DNA from: Tisiphia sp964030975
Lineage (GTDB): Bacteria > Pseudomonadota > Alphaproteobacteria > Rickettsiales > Rickettsiaceae
NCBI RefSeq assembly: GCF_964030975.1
Contig: NZ_CAXIQH010000001.1
Location: 372,001-436,000 of the forward strand
Direction of reading: 5' to 3'
Length of the DNA stretch: 64,000 nt
A program made the translations under genes and the position numbers. Positions 53,785 to 63,241 of this stretch are shown here, in pieces. The stretch's first letter is position 1, and each line of letters begins with the position of its first letter. The notes beneath the pieces are model-generated. The model did no database searches. It saw only the letters and a list, made by a program, of their open reading frames with translations, and was not told where the DNA came from.

Positions 53785-55133
53785 ATGCCAAGTAGGACAA
53801 AAATATTACAAGAGGTTATAAAAATGCGATTCGAAGAAATATACGACAGATACGATAGAGGAGAAATTAGCAACGAAGTTGCAGCAGATTTATTAGGATG
53901 CAGTGAAAGAACCTTTAGACGAAAGAAAGTGAGGTATGAGGAAGGTGGGTTTTCTGGGCTGTTAGATAGAAGGATAGGCCATATGCCACCTAACAAAGTA
54001 GCAGTTGATGAAGTAGAGCAAATGCTAAAATTATACGAAGAAACATACTATGATTTTACATCTAAACATTTTCATGAACAGTTAGTAAAGAAACATAAAT
54101 TTACTCATAGTTACAATTTTGTTAGGGTATCACTGCAAGGATGTGGCTTAGTAAGTAAGCTTACTATCAAGAAGCCTCACCATCGTCTTAAAAGAGCTAG
54201 AAAGGCGATGGTAGGTATGATGCTGCATCAGGATGGTTCTACCCATGAGTGGATTTATGGACTAGGGTATCATCCGGATTTGATATAGTTATGCCCATAG
54301 GATTAGGTGATAAAAAACATAACAATTGTAAGTTGTCATTCCTAGCTGCGGCGGGAATCTAGATACCTGCTTACGCAAGGTATGACACAAAGTTTGCATC
54401 ACCTAATTCAATAGGTTTCACTATAGTGACAATGGACGATGCCAGCAATGAAATATATTCAGCATTTTTAATAGAGGAAGAAGGAACAGGTAGCTGTTTT
54501 ATAGCCCTGACAGAAGTAATAGGAGCTAGAGGGTTATTTAGTTCTCTGTATGTGGATAGAGGTAGCCATTATGCTTACACGCCAATAGCTGGTGGTAAGG
54601 TAGATAAGAATAACCCGACCCAAGTAGGAAGAGCTTGCAAGCAACTTGGTATTCAGCTTATCCATGCCTATTCTCCGGAGGCAAGAGGTAGGTCAGAGAG
54701 GATGTTTGGCTCTCTGCAGAAACGTTTGCCACAAGAATTCAGAGTAGCTGGTATTAGAACGATTAGAGAGGCAAATTGTTATCTCAAGGAAATTTTTGTT
54801 CCAGAATATAATGAACAGTTTTGTGTGACTCCAGAGCTTAAGGAGAGTGCGTTTATCCCCTATGCTGGAAGGGATTTACAAGACATATTATCGATTCAAG
54901 AGGAAAGAGTAGTAGCAAAAGATAATACTGTTTCCTATAACAAAAAACTCTTGCAAATCCCAAGTAATGACCAGAGGTATCATTATGTAAAATGTAGAGT
55001 AATGATACATGAATACACCAATGGAGAACTGGCTATTTTCCATGGTGCTAGGAGATTAGCAAAATATGATGCAAGTGGCAAGGTAATTGTGGAGTTAAGC
55101 AAAAAGGCTGATAGTAATAGTATTGCTGCGTAA
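53785..55133 (+). pseudogene. ISNCY-family transposase, split by a TA-MITE
   Basis: N-terminal half: RFEEIYDRYDRGEISNEVAA, DLLGCSERTFRRKK (helix-turn-helix), ARKAMVGMMLHQDGSTHEWI (first Asp). After the MITE (54286-54423): TMDDASNEIYSAFLIEEEGT, SSLYVDRGSHYAYTPIAGGK (second Asp), HAYSPEARGRSERMFGSLQK (Glu). Excision joins HPDLIVTMDDA in frame. ATG 53785 follows agagaggtt. Confidence 0.88.
54286..54423. repeat. 138-bp TA-MITE in ISNCY
   Basis: tagttatgcccataggatta to ataggtttcacta; TA at 54284-85 and 54424-25. Central hairpin cctagctgcggcgggaatct, like that of the copy at 43583. Confidence 0.93.
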
Positions 55134-55538
55134 AGTGAGTTAGTTATTGTGAATCGCTAGCTTTCTTTTCTGGTTATGGAATTATGGATAACTTTTCAAA
55201 AAGTTCTCCACAATTCCACAACCACAACCATCTAAATTTTTAAAAATATTTTTTAAGAATTTAAAAAAAAAGATTCACAACAAAACGGACAATTACCTTG
55301 TTACAAAACCCGGACATTTTAGAATGTTATTGACAGTTATAGTTGCTGGATATTGACAATCACTGGAGAAAAAGATATGGTTTCTAAGTTGAGGTTCTTT
55401 TTACTATTTATGAAATGAAAATCATGATCCTTATAGCCTTTTTCTTCTGCTTATAAGTAGTGTAGCTGTTTAACAAGTTTATTTTTTTACCAATACCAAA
55501 ATTATTAGTGTTTGTCATAAGATCAATTGCAAGATGAA

Positions 55539-56363
55539 TTAATAAGCCAAATCAATATTTTCTATAATTTTGTCTATATCAATGACGTTATCTTGATTTT
55601 GAAAAGTATATTGACCAAGAAAGTGAATATGATGGTGCCAAGTAACAGGTGATATTTTCTTAATTACCGCCAAAAATCTTTTATTATTAGCAAGGTGATT
55701 GTATTTCTCGAGAACTGCAGATAGGATCATAGAGTTGTAGTAAATAATCGCATGAGCAACTAATCTACCGCATTGGTTACTGATTTCTACATCAATGTCT
55801 GTTTTGCCATATAATTGTTTTTTACCGCCAACTTTTGCAATAGCAGCTCGTAATTGGTGATATGATTCAATTCTATTTTGTGATTTATGCACTACTTTCT
55901 GTAATTGAATGTCCATTAAATATTTAAGAGTATAAATACTCCTTACCAATTTATCATACTCAAAAACTGCTTTACGTAGAGTATTTTCTGGTGGCAAGTG
56001 ACATAATTTCTTTATTAAATTAGCTTGGTTCATTTCCTTAAGTGCTAAGGTAGCAACGAGCCTATCAATATTACTTTTTTGTACAATAATACATTGTTGA
56101 TCAATTTGAGCAATTGGCTTAATTAAGTAATCTGCGTATAGGTTAATATCATTAGTACAATAAAGGTTTTTTAGTTGATCATTAAGGTTAGTGAATCTTG
56201 GTTTTAATTGTACTCCAAACCAATTAAGGATGGCGAAATTTGCTTTGTTTATGCTGTGCATATCGCCAGTAATGGCTTCTGGTATAATCTCTGAACTATT
56301 AAGGGAAGTAGCAACATTTATGTAGGAATGTGGCATAAGGCTGTATTCCTTTAGATATAAGGC
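55539..56363 (-). pseudogene. tnpA: Tn3-family transposase, C-terminal fragment
   Basis: About 275 codons: YSLMPHSYINVATSLNSSEI, EAITGDMHSINKANFAILNW (D..H..N, catalytic region), FGVQLKPRFTNLNDQL, later QCGRLVAHAIIYYNSMILSA. Matches the end of DDE_Tnp_Tn3; a full TnpA is about 1000 residues. The frame enters from about 56363 without a start. A 55-bp scrap of the same gene is at 31079-31134. Confidence 0.85.
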
Positions 56364-56826
56364 ATGTAGAGGCTAGTTTTTCTGATTTTTTCTAAAATCT
56401 CTCCATAAAAAGATAAAATATCTTTTTAAAAAATCTCCTATAAATCCCTTATATTGGTATAATATAATTTACTACTTTCTGTAAAAAGAATTTTTTATTG
56501 CATGTATTATTTTTCGATCAAAAACTGTAGATTTTCACCCTTACAAACATTCAGTAAATTATACCATTTACTGAATGTTTATGATTTTCTACTAACATTA
56601 AAGTACGTAATTATCACAAAAATTATTTACTTATTTAATCAGACCTAATATGCTTTTTACTGCAAGATATGAATTTTATTATGTTTATCAACATGTCATA
56701 ATTTCCTTTATTAAGAAAACCTAAGAATAAAGACCGACGATCTCGTGAATATTTAACTTCTGAAATAGAAAATATCATTATTAAAACATATAAGTCCAAT
56801 TGGATGGAATAACGAATATATAATTA
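56364..56826. other. AT-rich region, no gene seen
   Basis: Contains an inverted pair aaacattcagtaaatt / aatttactgaatgtt-like around 56545-56585 (possible terminator). Ends at the IS5-like copy 2. Confidence 0.5.
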
Positions 56827-58458
56827 GTCTCCCCGTCAAAAGTGCAAAAAATTAAAAAATTAGCAGCTTAGCAAAAAATTTTTTGTATAAAATTTTAGAG
56901 TTTAATTCTTTTGATGTAAATTTTTAATATAAAAAGATGATTTCTAGAAATTTTTTGCACGATGATTTGTTAACGATTTTGTAATCGTTTGATTAATTTT
57001 CTTTTATTGAGTCATTTTTATGTAGAAAAATTTGTTTTGAGAAGGTGATTACCAATACACCGTAAGTTCAATCCTACAGCGGAAATTAACGGATTTATTA
57101 TATCTCCTATTACTCCTTTTAAGTAATTTCTGCCAACTCTACCATAATGCTTAAGGTGTCCTATTATCGGCTCTATAGCACTTCTTCTCTTGATCATTGC
57201 CTTATCATCTGAGGATAGCTTCTTCTTGCAATATGGGCTATACACCTTGTCTTTTTCTTTAAAATTATTCCCCTTATAGCCTAAATCAACAAATGTCCTG
57301 GCTATTCCCACTCCTGTTAATTTCTTTACAACCTCTACAGTCTGCGATAATGTATGACCATCATATGGATTGCCATGAAATGATTTGGCCGCTAATACAA
57401 AATTACCTCGACCACTTACTGCTATCGAAACCTTGTTACCAAACTCATAGGGTTTGTTTAATTTCCCTTTACCTATGCACTCTACCTCCGGTGCGTGAAA
57501 ACTATATAATACTTTATTATCCTCCTTATATCGCTCTTTCTCTGCTTTACTCAGTATAGATTGTGCCTGAATCTTTTTAATCTTATTTAGTATTTCTTGC
57601 TGCTTTAATGACAAACTTAACTTTGTTTTTGCTATTTCTCGCTGACATATTCTTATTAAACGACCCAGCAATATCTTTAAATGTTGCATTACCTTCTTAC
57701 GTTTTTTGGCTTTACTATTATCCTTATATTTCCATAATTTTACTATGTCTTTTTTATATTGCTTGGCATATGTCTCATGTAACTTAATGCCTAAAGTATG
57801 ACATAACTTTACTAGCTCTATTCTTGCCTTATCCATCAAATACACATCATGAGGATACTTAATATTCTTAATTTGTACTGTAGTATCAACGATTATCGAT
57901 GCTAAGTCTTTTTTTTTAAGCACTCCGACTTTGCAACCAATTCTTGTTAATTCTTTTAATATCTCATTATATCCTTCTTCCCCTAATATAGCACGAAACC
58001 TTCGTATACTAGCTTCTGATATCTCAGCATCTTTCTGCAAATATTCCCAACCACAAAAATATTGCCAATATACGTTCTCTCTCAGCTCTTCTTCAGCTGC
58101 AGCATCTGACAGGTTATACATCGCTTGCAGCATAGTTACTCCAAGTAATAACCTGTGACATCTGCGATTCCTACCAAATTTCTTGATATTAACATTTGTC
58201 AATAACCATTCCTCTAAAACAGTCCAATTTATTAACGATCTTAATTTATATAACTTGTTATTAGGGTTTAATTCTTCGGTCAATTTATAACCAAAAAGCT
58301 GTCCTTGTTTTTGGGATTTTATTATATCTTCTATCGGCATAATTCATACAATCCATAAGGTTTCTGCCAATATTATAGCATTTTCTTATGGATTATCTAG
58401 ATATTTTTACCCGCTAACCATATTATATATTATCCTTCTAGACTTTTGACGGGGAGAC
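56827..58458. mobile_element. IS5-like element, copy 2 (1632 bp)
   Basis: Same ends as copy 1 (gtctccccgtcaaaagt / acttttgacggggagac). No matching 6-bp flanks: left is unrelated DNA, right is the second half of a TA-MITE. So a deletion or recombination has removed the left half of the MITE. Confidence 0.9.
57018..58340 (-). CDS. IS5-like transposase (DDE), copy 2
   Basis: 440 residues; two differences from 11448-12770 (C in LIRICQRE, G in RCIGNHLL). DDE residues as in copy 1 (IVDTTVQ, FVDLGYKG, AIEPIIGH). Intact. Confidence 0.85.
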   Translation of the reverse strand: MPIEDIIKSQKQGQLFGYKLTEELNPNNKLYKLRSLINWTVLEEWLLTNVNIKKFGRNRRCHRLLLGVTMLQAMYNLSDAAAEEELRENVYWQYFCGWEYLQKDAEISEASIRRFRAILGEEGYNEILKELTRIGCKVGVLKKKDLASIIVDTTVQIKNIKYPHDVYLMDKARIELVKLCHTLGIKLHETYAKQYKKDIVKLWKYKDNSKAKKRKKVMQHLKILLGRLIRICQREIAKTKLSLSLKQQEILNKIKKIQAQSILSKAEKERYKEDNKVLYSFHAPEVECIGKGKLNKPYEFGNKVSIAVSGRGNFVLAAKSFHGNPYDGHTLSQTVEVVKKLTGVGIARTFVDLGYKGNNFKEKDKVYSPYCKKKLSSDDKAMIKRRSAIEPIIGHLKHYGRVGRNYLKGVIGDIINPLISAVGLNLRCIGNHLLKTNFST

Positions 58459-58536
58459 TATCTAGATTCCCGCCTATGCGGGAATGACAACTTACAATCG
58501 TTATGTTTTTATCACCTAATCCTATGGGCATAACTA
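58459..58536. repeat. TA-MITE, right part only
   Basis: tatctagattcccgcctatg to gcataacta, about 75 bp, followed by TA. Left part absent because of the IS5-like copy. Confidence 0.88.
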
Positions 58537-58538
58537 TA

Positions 58539-58701
58539 TCGCAAAAATGTTCTGCAAAGTTCTTGACGAATTCTCTCTCTCTTAACATCACTATCTCCAA
58601 ATAATAATTATTTTATTAAGAGATTCTTACTATATTACTCCACTATTTGCAAAAACTTTATTATTAACATTTCTTTACCTTTTGTTCATGAGACCGCCGT
58701 G
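58539..58701. mobile_element. ISAs1 5' remnant
   Basis: tcgcaaaaatgttctgcaaa to tgagaccgccgtg, matching 51405-51565 including the inverted end; a 2-bp difference (extra ct in the ctctct run). The MITE is at the same position as in the other copy, so both descend from an ISAs1 already carrying it. Confidence 0.9.
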
Positions 58702-59042
58702 ATTTCTTAGTAGATGGCAGTTTTACTAGAGAAGAATTTTTACGTAAGAAAGCTCAATTAAAGGAAAGACAATATGAATTAACTGAACTAATTAAGAGTT
58801 ATGACAAAGTAGGTGATAAGCTTTCTAAAAAGCTTGCAGACCTTATATGTATCAGTACAAACGCCTATGAAACTTTTAAAGGTTCGACACTTGATAAAAA
58901 AAGGGAATTATTAAATTTTATATTTTCGAACCTAACACTCGAGGGCTGTAAGCTGCATTACGTTCTGGCTTTTCCATTCACAGAATTGCAGAAAGTAGCA
59001 AATTGTCCTGAATGGTGCACCCTAAAGGATTCGAACCTTTGA
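58702..59042 (+). pseudogene. Serine recombinase C-terminal fragment reading into tRNA-Arg
   Basis: Frame from DFLVDGSFTREEFLRKKAQL through LADLICISTNAYETFKGSTL to FPFTELQKVANCPEW, then CTLKDSNL and a TGA that lie within the tRNA gene (opposite strand). Up to CPEW it is nearly identical to 39339-39994, where the sequence then differs. So the switch point is at the tRNA 3' end, an integration junction. Cut upstream by the ISAs1 end. Confidence 0.82.
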
Positions 59043-59089
59043 CCTACGGATTAGAAATCCGTTGCTCTATCCGGCTGAGCTAAGGGTGC
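59016..59089 (-). tRNA. tRNA-Arg (anticodon UCU)
   Basis: Minus strand: acceptor gcaccct/agggtgc, D arm agctcagccggatagagc, anticodon stem acgga-tccgt around loop tttctaa with TCT, T arm aaaggttcgaatccttt. All helices pair. Base 59016 gives the A discriminator. Its 3' end is the junction with the recombinase fragment. Confidence 0.95.
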
Positions 59090-59299
59090 GTATACTTGCC
59101 TGCTTTCAAGACTTGTTTTTTAAAAATATCATGGTTTCACGGACTTATGTAAATGAAAAAGCAATTCAAATACGCAAAATAGTATATATAAAGCTGTTTG
59201 TTTTATATCAGCTAAGATTAACTTTTTCAAGTGTAAAAAATAATAACTTTGCTTTCAACATAATGCTGATTGATTGGAAGAAATTTAACCGTGCCACTT

Positions 59300-61549
59300 T
59301 CAAGCTCTATCACGATTTTGCTGTTGGGGTGATGTCTTGGGCATTGGCGGTACTATCTTAGGTGGTGCATTAGTTATATGACGTTTTAAGTTATTCTGAA
59401 TTTGCTTTAATTCACTATTATGCATTATAGAGTCACTTGCCTCAGGGGGGATAATGGTTTGTGACATATTAATATTACAACCTTGATTTTTTGCTACTTC
59501 TTGTAGCATTGTTTCATATTGACCCTTGGTCACAGGAACAGTGTAAATATGTTTTCCCCTTTGTATATAGCCTATAGCATCTTTATCATTACCGGTAAAC
59601 TTTAATGATAATGGGTTAGTTATTTCTACTAGTTTTCCTTGCTCGTTATAATGAGTAGTAAAATACAGTGCCTTCGAGACCTCAATATTTTCACCTTTCT
59701 CGTTTTGTACTGGGAACGAAAGATGTACGGCTGTACCAGATGGTTTGATTGTTAATGGTAGATTAATATTGCGATAATTGGTAATCTCTTTTTCTGTTAC
59801 GCAATCTTCTAAAATTACTTTAGTAGAAGTCTTGAGCGTAGTTTCTGTTAGTTCAAATAATTCTTGATCTTTGACTTTAATAACCCTTGACCTGGTATCA
59901 GTTATATTGTCTATTAATGCCTGCTCGCTCCAAGTTAATGGTTTAAAATTATTAGCCTGATGGATTTTTGCATAACTTTGCACTTCATCATTCATCGCTT
60001 GAGTAACAGTACTCTTGGTAATGGAGTTAGCCCAGGTTTTTTGTATTAATTCGTTGTTATTTTCTACAAACTCTTTAAATTGCTGAGAATTAATAGCAAT
60101 ATTAGTAACAGCAACTCCTGTATCACTCTTAATATTTGCTTCAGCCAGAATGTTTTTTAATGTTGTTTGTTGCTTAGCAATAATTTCTTGTCTAAAAGCT
60201 AATGTCACCAAATCTACTTTGATTGGGACTACTTCGGATGGTGATACGGAGCTAATTGTAGTAGTTGTTGAATCACTAATATGCATAACGTCTAGTGCTT
60301 TTCTAGATATTTGCACAGATGGTGCTAGATTATTTGCAAGATTATTAGCTTTTATTGATAGTGCTTGTTTTTCTTGCTTTACTGTTTCTCCTGCTATTTG
60401 GGCTATTTCTTTAATTAATAGTACTTCTCGAGCTTTAGTACCTAAAATATATTCAATATATTTTCCTTTAGTTTTTTTTCTGAATTTTAGTTTTTTGCTT
60501 TGGTCAACTATATTACTAAAATAATCCAAGTGTTCATGGATTAATTTTTTTAATTCTGGCTTGTTAATTTTTCCTTTTTTTACTAAAAGACCTAGTTTAA
60601 TCTGCAACCCATATTCTTTTAATGATTGTTGTCTCTTTTGTATAGCCTCTTTAAGAGCATCTTTAACATCAGCAATCTTTATGTTTTCTGGGGCTATATT
60701 GTTAAATTTTTGGCTCATTGCCATTTTTGCCCAATTTGCTAGTACTTTATCACTATAATATTTTGATAATTCGGCAAAGCTATTGTCAATAGTATTATTT
60801 AAATCAACTTGTGCAGTATCAAGTAAACCTTTTACAAATAAATCATTATACTTTAGTGTGCTTGGAAATTCTCTAAAATGATTAGTTGGACCTAGTAAGG
60901 GCAGATGTCTAGACCAAGAATTTGGATGGATATCATCCTCTAATTGGTTAAAACTTCCAGCAAAATCGAAACGAACTAGTTTAGGCGGGATAGTAGAATT
61001 GTCTGGGTCTCTTATAACTCCTATATTACCTGTATGAATATCAAAGTCGCCTATTAATAAGCTAGTTGGAACTATTTTATCAAAATCACTATAATGAAGT
61101 TCTTTAAAAGCTTTAGTTAAAGTACTTGACAATAATTCTCTTGTTCCCATGAAAATTGGCCTTCCCCCATCTTTTCGCAACCAACCACCTGGCTTAGTTT
61201 TTTTAGACATGTTGTTATCCATATCGACATACATGTCTCCACTGTAATTCTTAAAAAACTCAGATTGCACATATATTTCAGAACCATCATTTTGTAGCCC
61301 TCTTTTTTGTTCTACTTTCTCGATAAGATGATTAGGTACAATGAGCGAAACTTTGGCTCCATGCTCTGGATTTGTTGCTTGGAAAATTTTGGCACCTAAA
61401 AACTCTGATATATTTTTTTCAGCCTTATTTTCCTTTTTAACCATAAACAGAACATTATCTTGGCTACTATATATTCCCCCTAATTCTCCAGCTTCATTAG
61501 CACCAGATTCCTTTCCTTTACAATATTGCAAATTGGTAAATTCTGACAT
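59300..61549 (-). CDS. 749-residue protein with a kinase-like N-terminal half and shared C-terminal domain
   Basis: Residues 25-200 look like an atypical kinase: VLFMVKKENKAEKNISEFLG (Lys and Glu), then LIGDFDIHTGNIGVI (about 163-177; D-x-H-x-x-N catalytic loop) and LVRFDFAGSF (metal-binding DF). Such loops occur in HipA-, PI-kinase- and Legionella/Rickettsia effector-kinases. The centre (270-480) is helical and Lys-rich. Residues about 585-695 (YRNINLPLTIKPSGTAVHLS, YFTTHYNEQGKLVEITNPLS, RGKHIYTVPVTKGQYETMLQ) match the C-terminal domain of 34653-35867. A Pro-rich end follows. No signal peptide. A secreted kinase effector is a reasonable guess, not proven. ATG 61549. Confidence 0.62.
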   Translation of the reverse strand: MSEFTNLQYCKGKESGANEAGELGGIYSSQDNVLFMVKKENKAEKNISEFLGAKIFQATNPEHGAKVSLIVPNHLIEKVEQKRGLQNDGSEIYVQSEFFKNYSGDMYVDMDNNMSKKTKPGGWLRKDGGRPIFMGTRELLSSTLTKAFKELHYSDFDKIVPTSLLIGDFDIHTGNIGVIRDPDNSTIPPKLVRFDFAGSFNQLEDDIHPNSWSRHLPLLGPTNHFREFPSTLKYNDLFVKGLLDTAQVDLNNTIDNSFAELSKYYSDKVLANWAKMAMSQKFNNIAPENIKIADVKDALKEAIQKRQQSLKEYGLQIKLGLLVKKGKINKPELKKLIHEHLDYFSNIVDQSKKLKFRKKTKGKYIEYILGTKAREVLLIKEIAQIAGETVKQEKQALSIKANNLANNLAPSVQISRKALDVMHISDSTTTTISSVSPSEVVPIKVDLVTLAFRQEIIAKQQTTLKNILAEANIKSDTGVAVTNIAINSQQFKEFVENNNELIQKTWANSITKSTVTQAMNDEVQSYAKIHQANNFKPLTWSEQALIDNITDTRSRVIKVKDQELFELTETTLKTSTKVILEDCVTEKEITNYRNINLPLTIKPSGTAVHLSFPVQNEKGENIEVSKALYFTTHYNEQGKLVEITNPLSLKFTGNDKDAIGYIQRGKHIYTVPVTKGQYETMLQEVAKNQGCNINMSQTIIPPEASDSIMHNSELKQIQNNLKRHITNAPPKIVPPMPKTSPQQQNRDRA

Positions 61550-61611
61550 TTGTTATCCCTATTATATTTCCTTTAAATAGCTAGCCTATTAGTATTTATC
61601 CATAGCAAACT

Positions 61612-61712
61612 AGCGTCATTGCGAGGAGGCGTGAGCCGACGAAGCAATCCATTTTTGTGTCATCCCTGCGAAAGTAGCGGGATCTTAGATTCCCGCCTAC
61701 GCGGGAATGATG
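61612..61712. repeat. REP-like palindromes at the IS110 left edge
   Basis: gtcattgcgaggaggcgtga with gccgacgaagcaatcca, then atccctgcgaaagtagcggg and tcccgcctacgcgggaatga. IS110 copy 2 starts directly after. Confidence 0.75.
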
Positions 61713-61817
61713 GTATGGACGAGTGAAGCGAAATATGCTTTACTTGTACGGAGTCTGGTGAAAAATGTTTTTCAGTTGCTCCAAATTAAATAACAATTTA
61801 ATTAATAGGTCCATACC

Positions 61818-62864
61818 ATGATAAATAATAGCATAGAAAATAGTATAATTGGAATAGATTTAGCAAAAAATATTATGCACTTGGTGCAAGTTGATCAAAA
61901 TGGCAAAAAAGTCGGTCATCAAAAAGTTAAAAGAGATGAGTTAATAGGATGTTTAAACAATCTCAATAAAAGTTCACTGGTGGTCATGGAAGCATGTGGA
62001 GGAGGTAATTATTGGTCGCAAGAAATTAACAAGCTTGATTTGCAAGTTAAGTTGATGAAAACAAAAGATGTAAAAATTTATGCAACATCGAGGCAGAAAA
62101 ATGATTATAACGATGCCTTAGCAATATGTAAAGCTGCTCGCGATCCAGAGCTAAAAGATGTGTTACCCAAAAGCAAAGAGGAACAAGATATAAAATTTTT
62201 GCATAAAATCCGAAGTAATACGATCAGAGATCGAGTACAAAAAACTAATTCTACAATATCAAGTTTATATGAATATGGTTATAATACAAAATTAAGCAAA
62301 AATAAATTTTGCAAAGCATGTAAGTCGGAGGTAGAATTAGCGTATATAGAAGGTTATATAACTTCTGGGGTACAGTCAATTTTACTTTTAGAATGTGAAG
62401 AAATTGAGAATTTGTGTAACAAAGAAAAAACTTTAGAAAAGCTGATAATCAGTAATAATAAACAGAATGAGAAAGCTATTAGGTTGCAGACAATTTTTGG
62501 GATTGGAGCAATCAATGCTAGTTGTTTGAGCGTAGCACCAATGGAAAATTACGCAACCCCGAGGGATTTTTCTGCGTCGCTTGGTTTGGTGCCAAAACAA
62601 TACACCTCAGGAGATAAGATAGTTTTAGGAGGAATTAGCAAACAAGGTGATAGATATGCTAGAACTATGTTGATTCAAGCTGCAAGAACAATAGCAATAA
62701 GAGCCAAAAGCGATAAAGAATCAAAAGATAAGCTAGTTCAGTGGGCAGTGAAGAAATTTGCTGAAAACAAATCATATAATATTATATGTGTTGGTTTAGC
62801 GAATAAATTAGCTAGAATAGCTTATGCAGTAGTTACCAATGGCAGCGAGTATGTCGCAAATTAG
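61818..62864 (+). CDS. IS110/IS1111-family DEDD transposase, copy 2
   Basis: 348 residues, protein identical to 14949-15995. DEDD residues in GIDLAKN, VMEACGG and NDYNDALA; C-terminal GISKQGDRYARTMLIQ with the Ser-type helix. The element around it is complete, so this is the copy most likely to move. Confidence 0.93.
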   Translation: MINNSIENSIIGIDLAKNIMHLVQVDQNGKKVGHQKVKRDELIGCLNNLNKSSLVVMEACGGGNYWSQEINKLDLQVKLMKTKDVKIYATSRQKNDYNDALAICKAARDPELKDVLPKSKEEQDIKFLHKIRSNTIRDRVQKTNSTISSLYEYGYNTKLSKNKFCKACKSEVELAYIEGYITSGVQSILLLECEEIENLCNKEKTLEKLIISNNKQNEKAIRLQTIFGIGAINASCLSVAPMENYATPRDFSASLGLVPKQYTSGDKIVLGGISKQGDRYARTMLIQAARTIAIRAKSDKESKDKLVQWAVKKFAENKSYNIICVGLANKLARIAYAVVTNGSEYVAN

Positions 62865-63160
62865 CGCTGTTGGCAAGAAGGATAATTTATGTCAATTAAG
62901 CAAAAGAATGGCAATTGGTAAATATTGCGAGTAAGTTAGTAACAATAAAGAGAACGAAAGTAAAAGAGTTAATGAAATAAGTATTCTGAACAAAATCCGC
63001 AATTATGTCGAGGCTCTAGAAGCCGTGGGAATGAGAGGTTACTCAAGGATATTTAGAAGAATGCAGAAACCATTATGGCACTCGATGCCGAATATATGAC
63101 CGCTTCCTTTGTGGCTCTATTTTTTATTTTCTTTATTGACAAATTCACTCGTCCATATAT
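62865..63160 (+). ncRNA. Possible guide (bridge/seeker) RNA region of the IS110 element
   Basis: About 295 bp downstream of the transposase, conserved in both copies, not coding. IS1111-type elements carry their guide RNA after the transposase. Imperfect pairings such as gaggctctagaagccg are visible. The exact RNA ends cannot be set from sequence alone. Confidence 0.4.
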
Positions 63161-63241
63161 GACAACTTACGATTGCTTCGTCGCTACTAAAGTGGCTTCT
63201 TGCAATGACGGAGTAATGCTAACCAGGTTAGCTATATATTC
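63161..63241. repeat. REP-like repeat at the IS110 right edge
   Basis: gattgcttcgtcgctactaa to cttgcaatgacgg (63170-63212). Remainder is the end of mipZ's 3' flank. Confidence 0.7.

Larger units (their letters stand above)
53724..55304. mobile_element. ISNCY-like element
   Basis: Ends gtaacaaggtaattgtccg and cggacaattaccttgttac. One transposase gene, split by a TA-MITE. No clear target duplication. Confidence 0.75.
61713..63160. mobile_element. IS110/IS1111-like element, copy 2 (about 1450 bp), uninterrupted
   Basis: Ends tatggacgagtgaagcgaaa and aattcactcgtccatat. About 100 bp before the transposase and about 295 bp after it are non-coding. Same sequence as copy 1 without the IS256. Both flanks are REP-like repeats. 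The exact edges are uncertain by a few bases. Confidence 0.88.
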
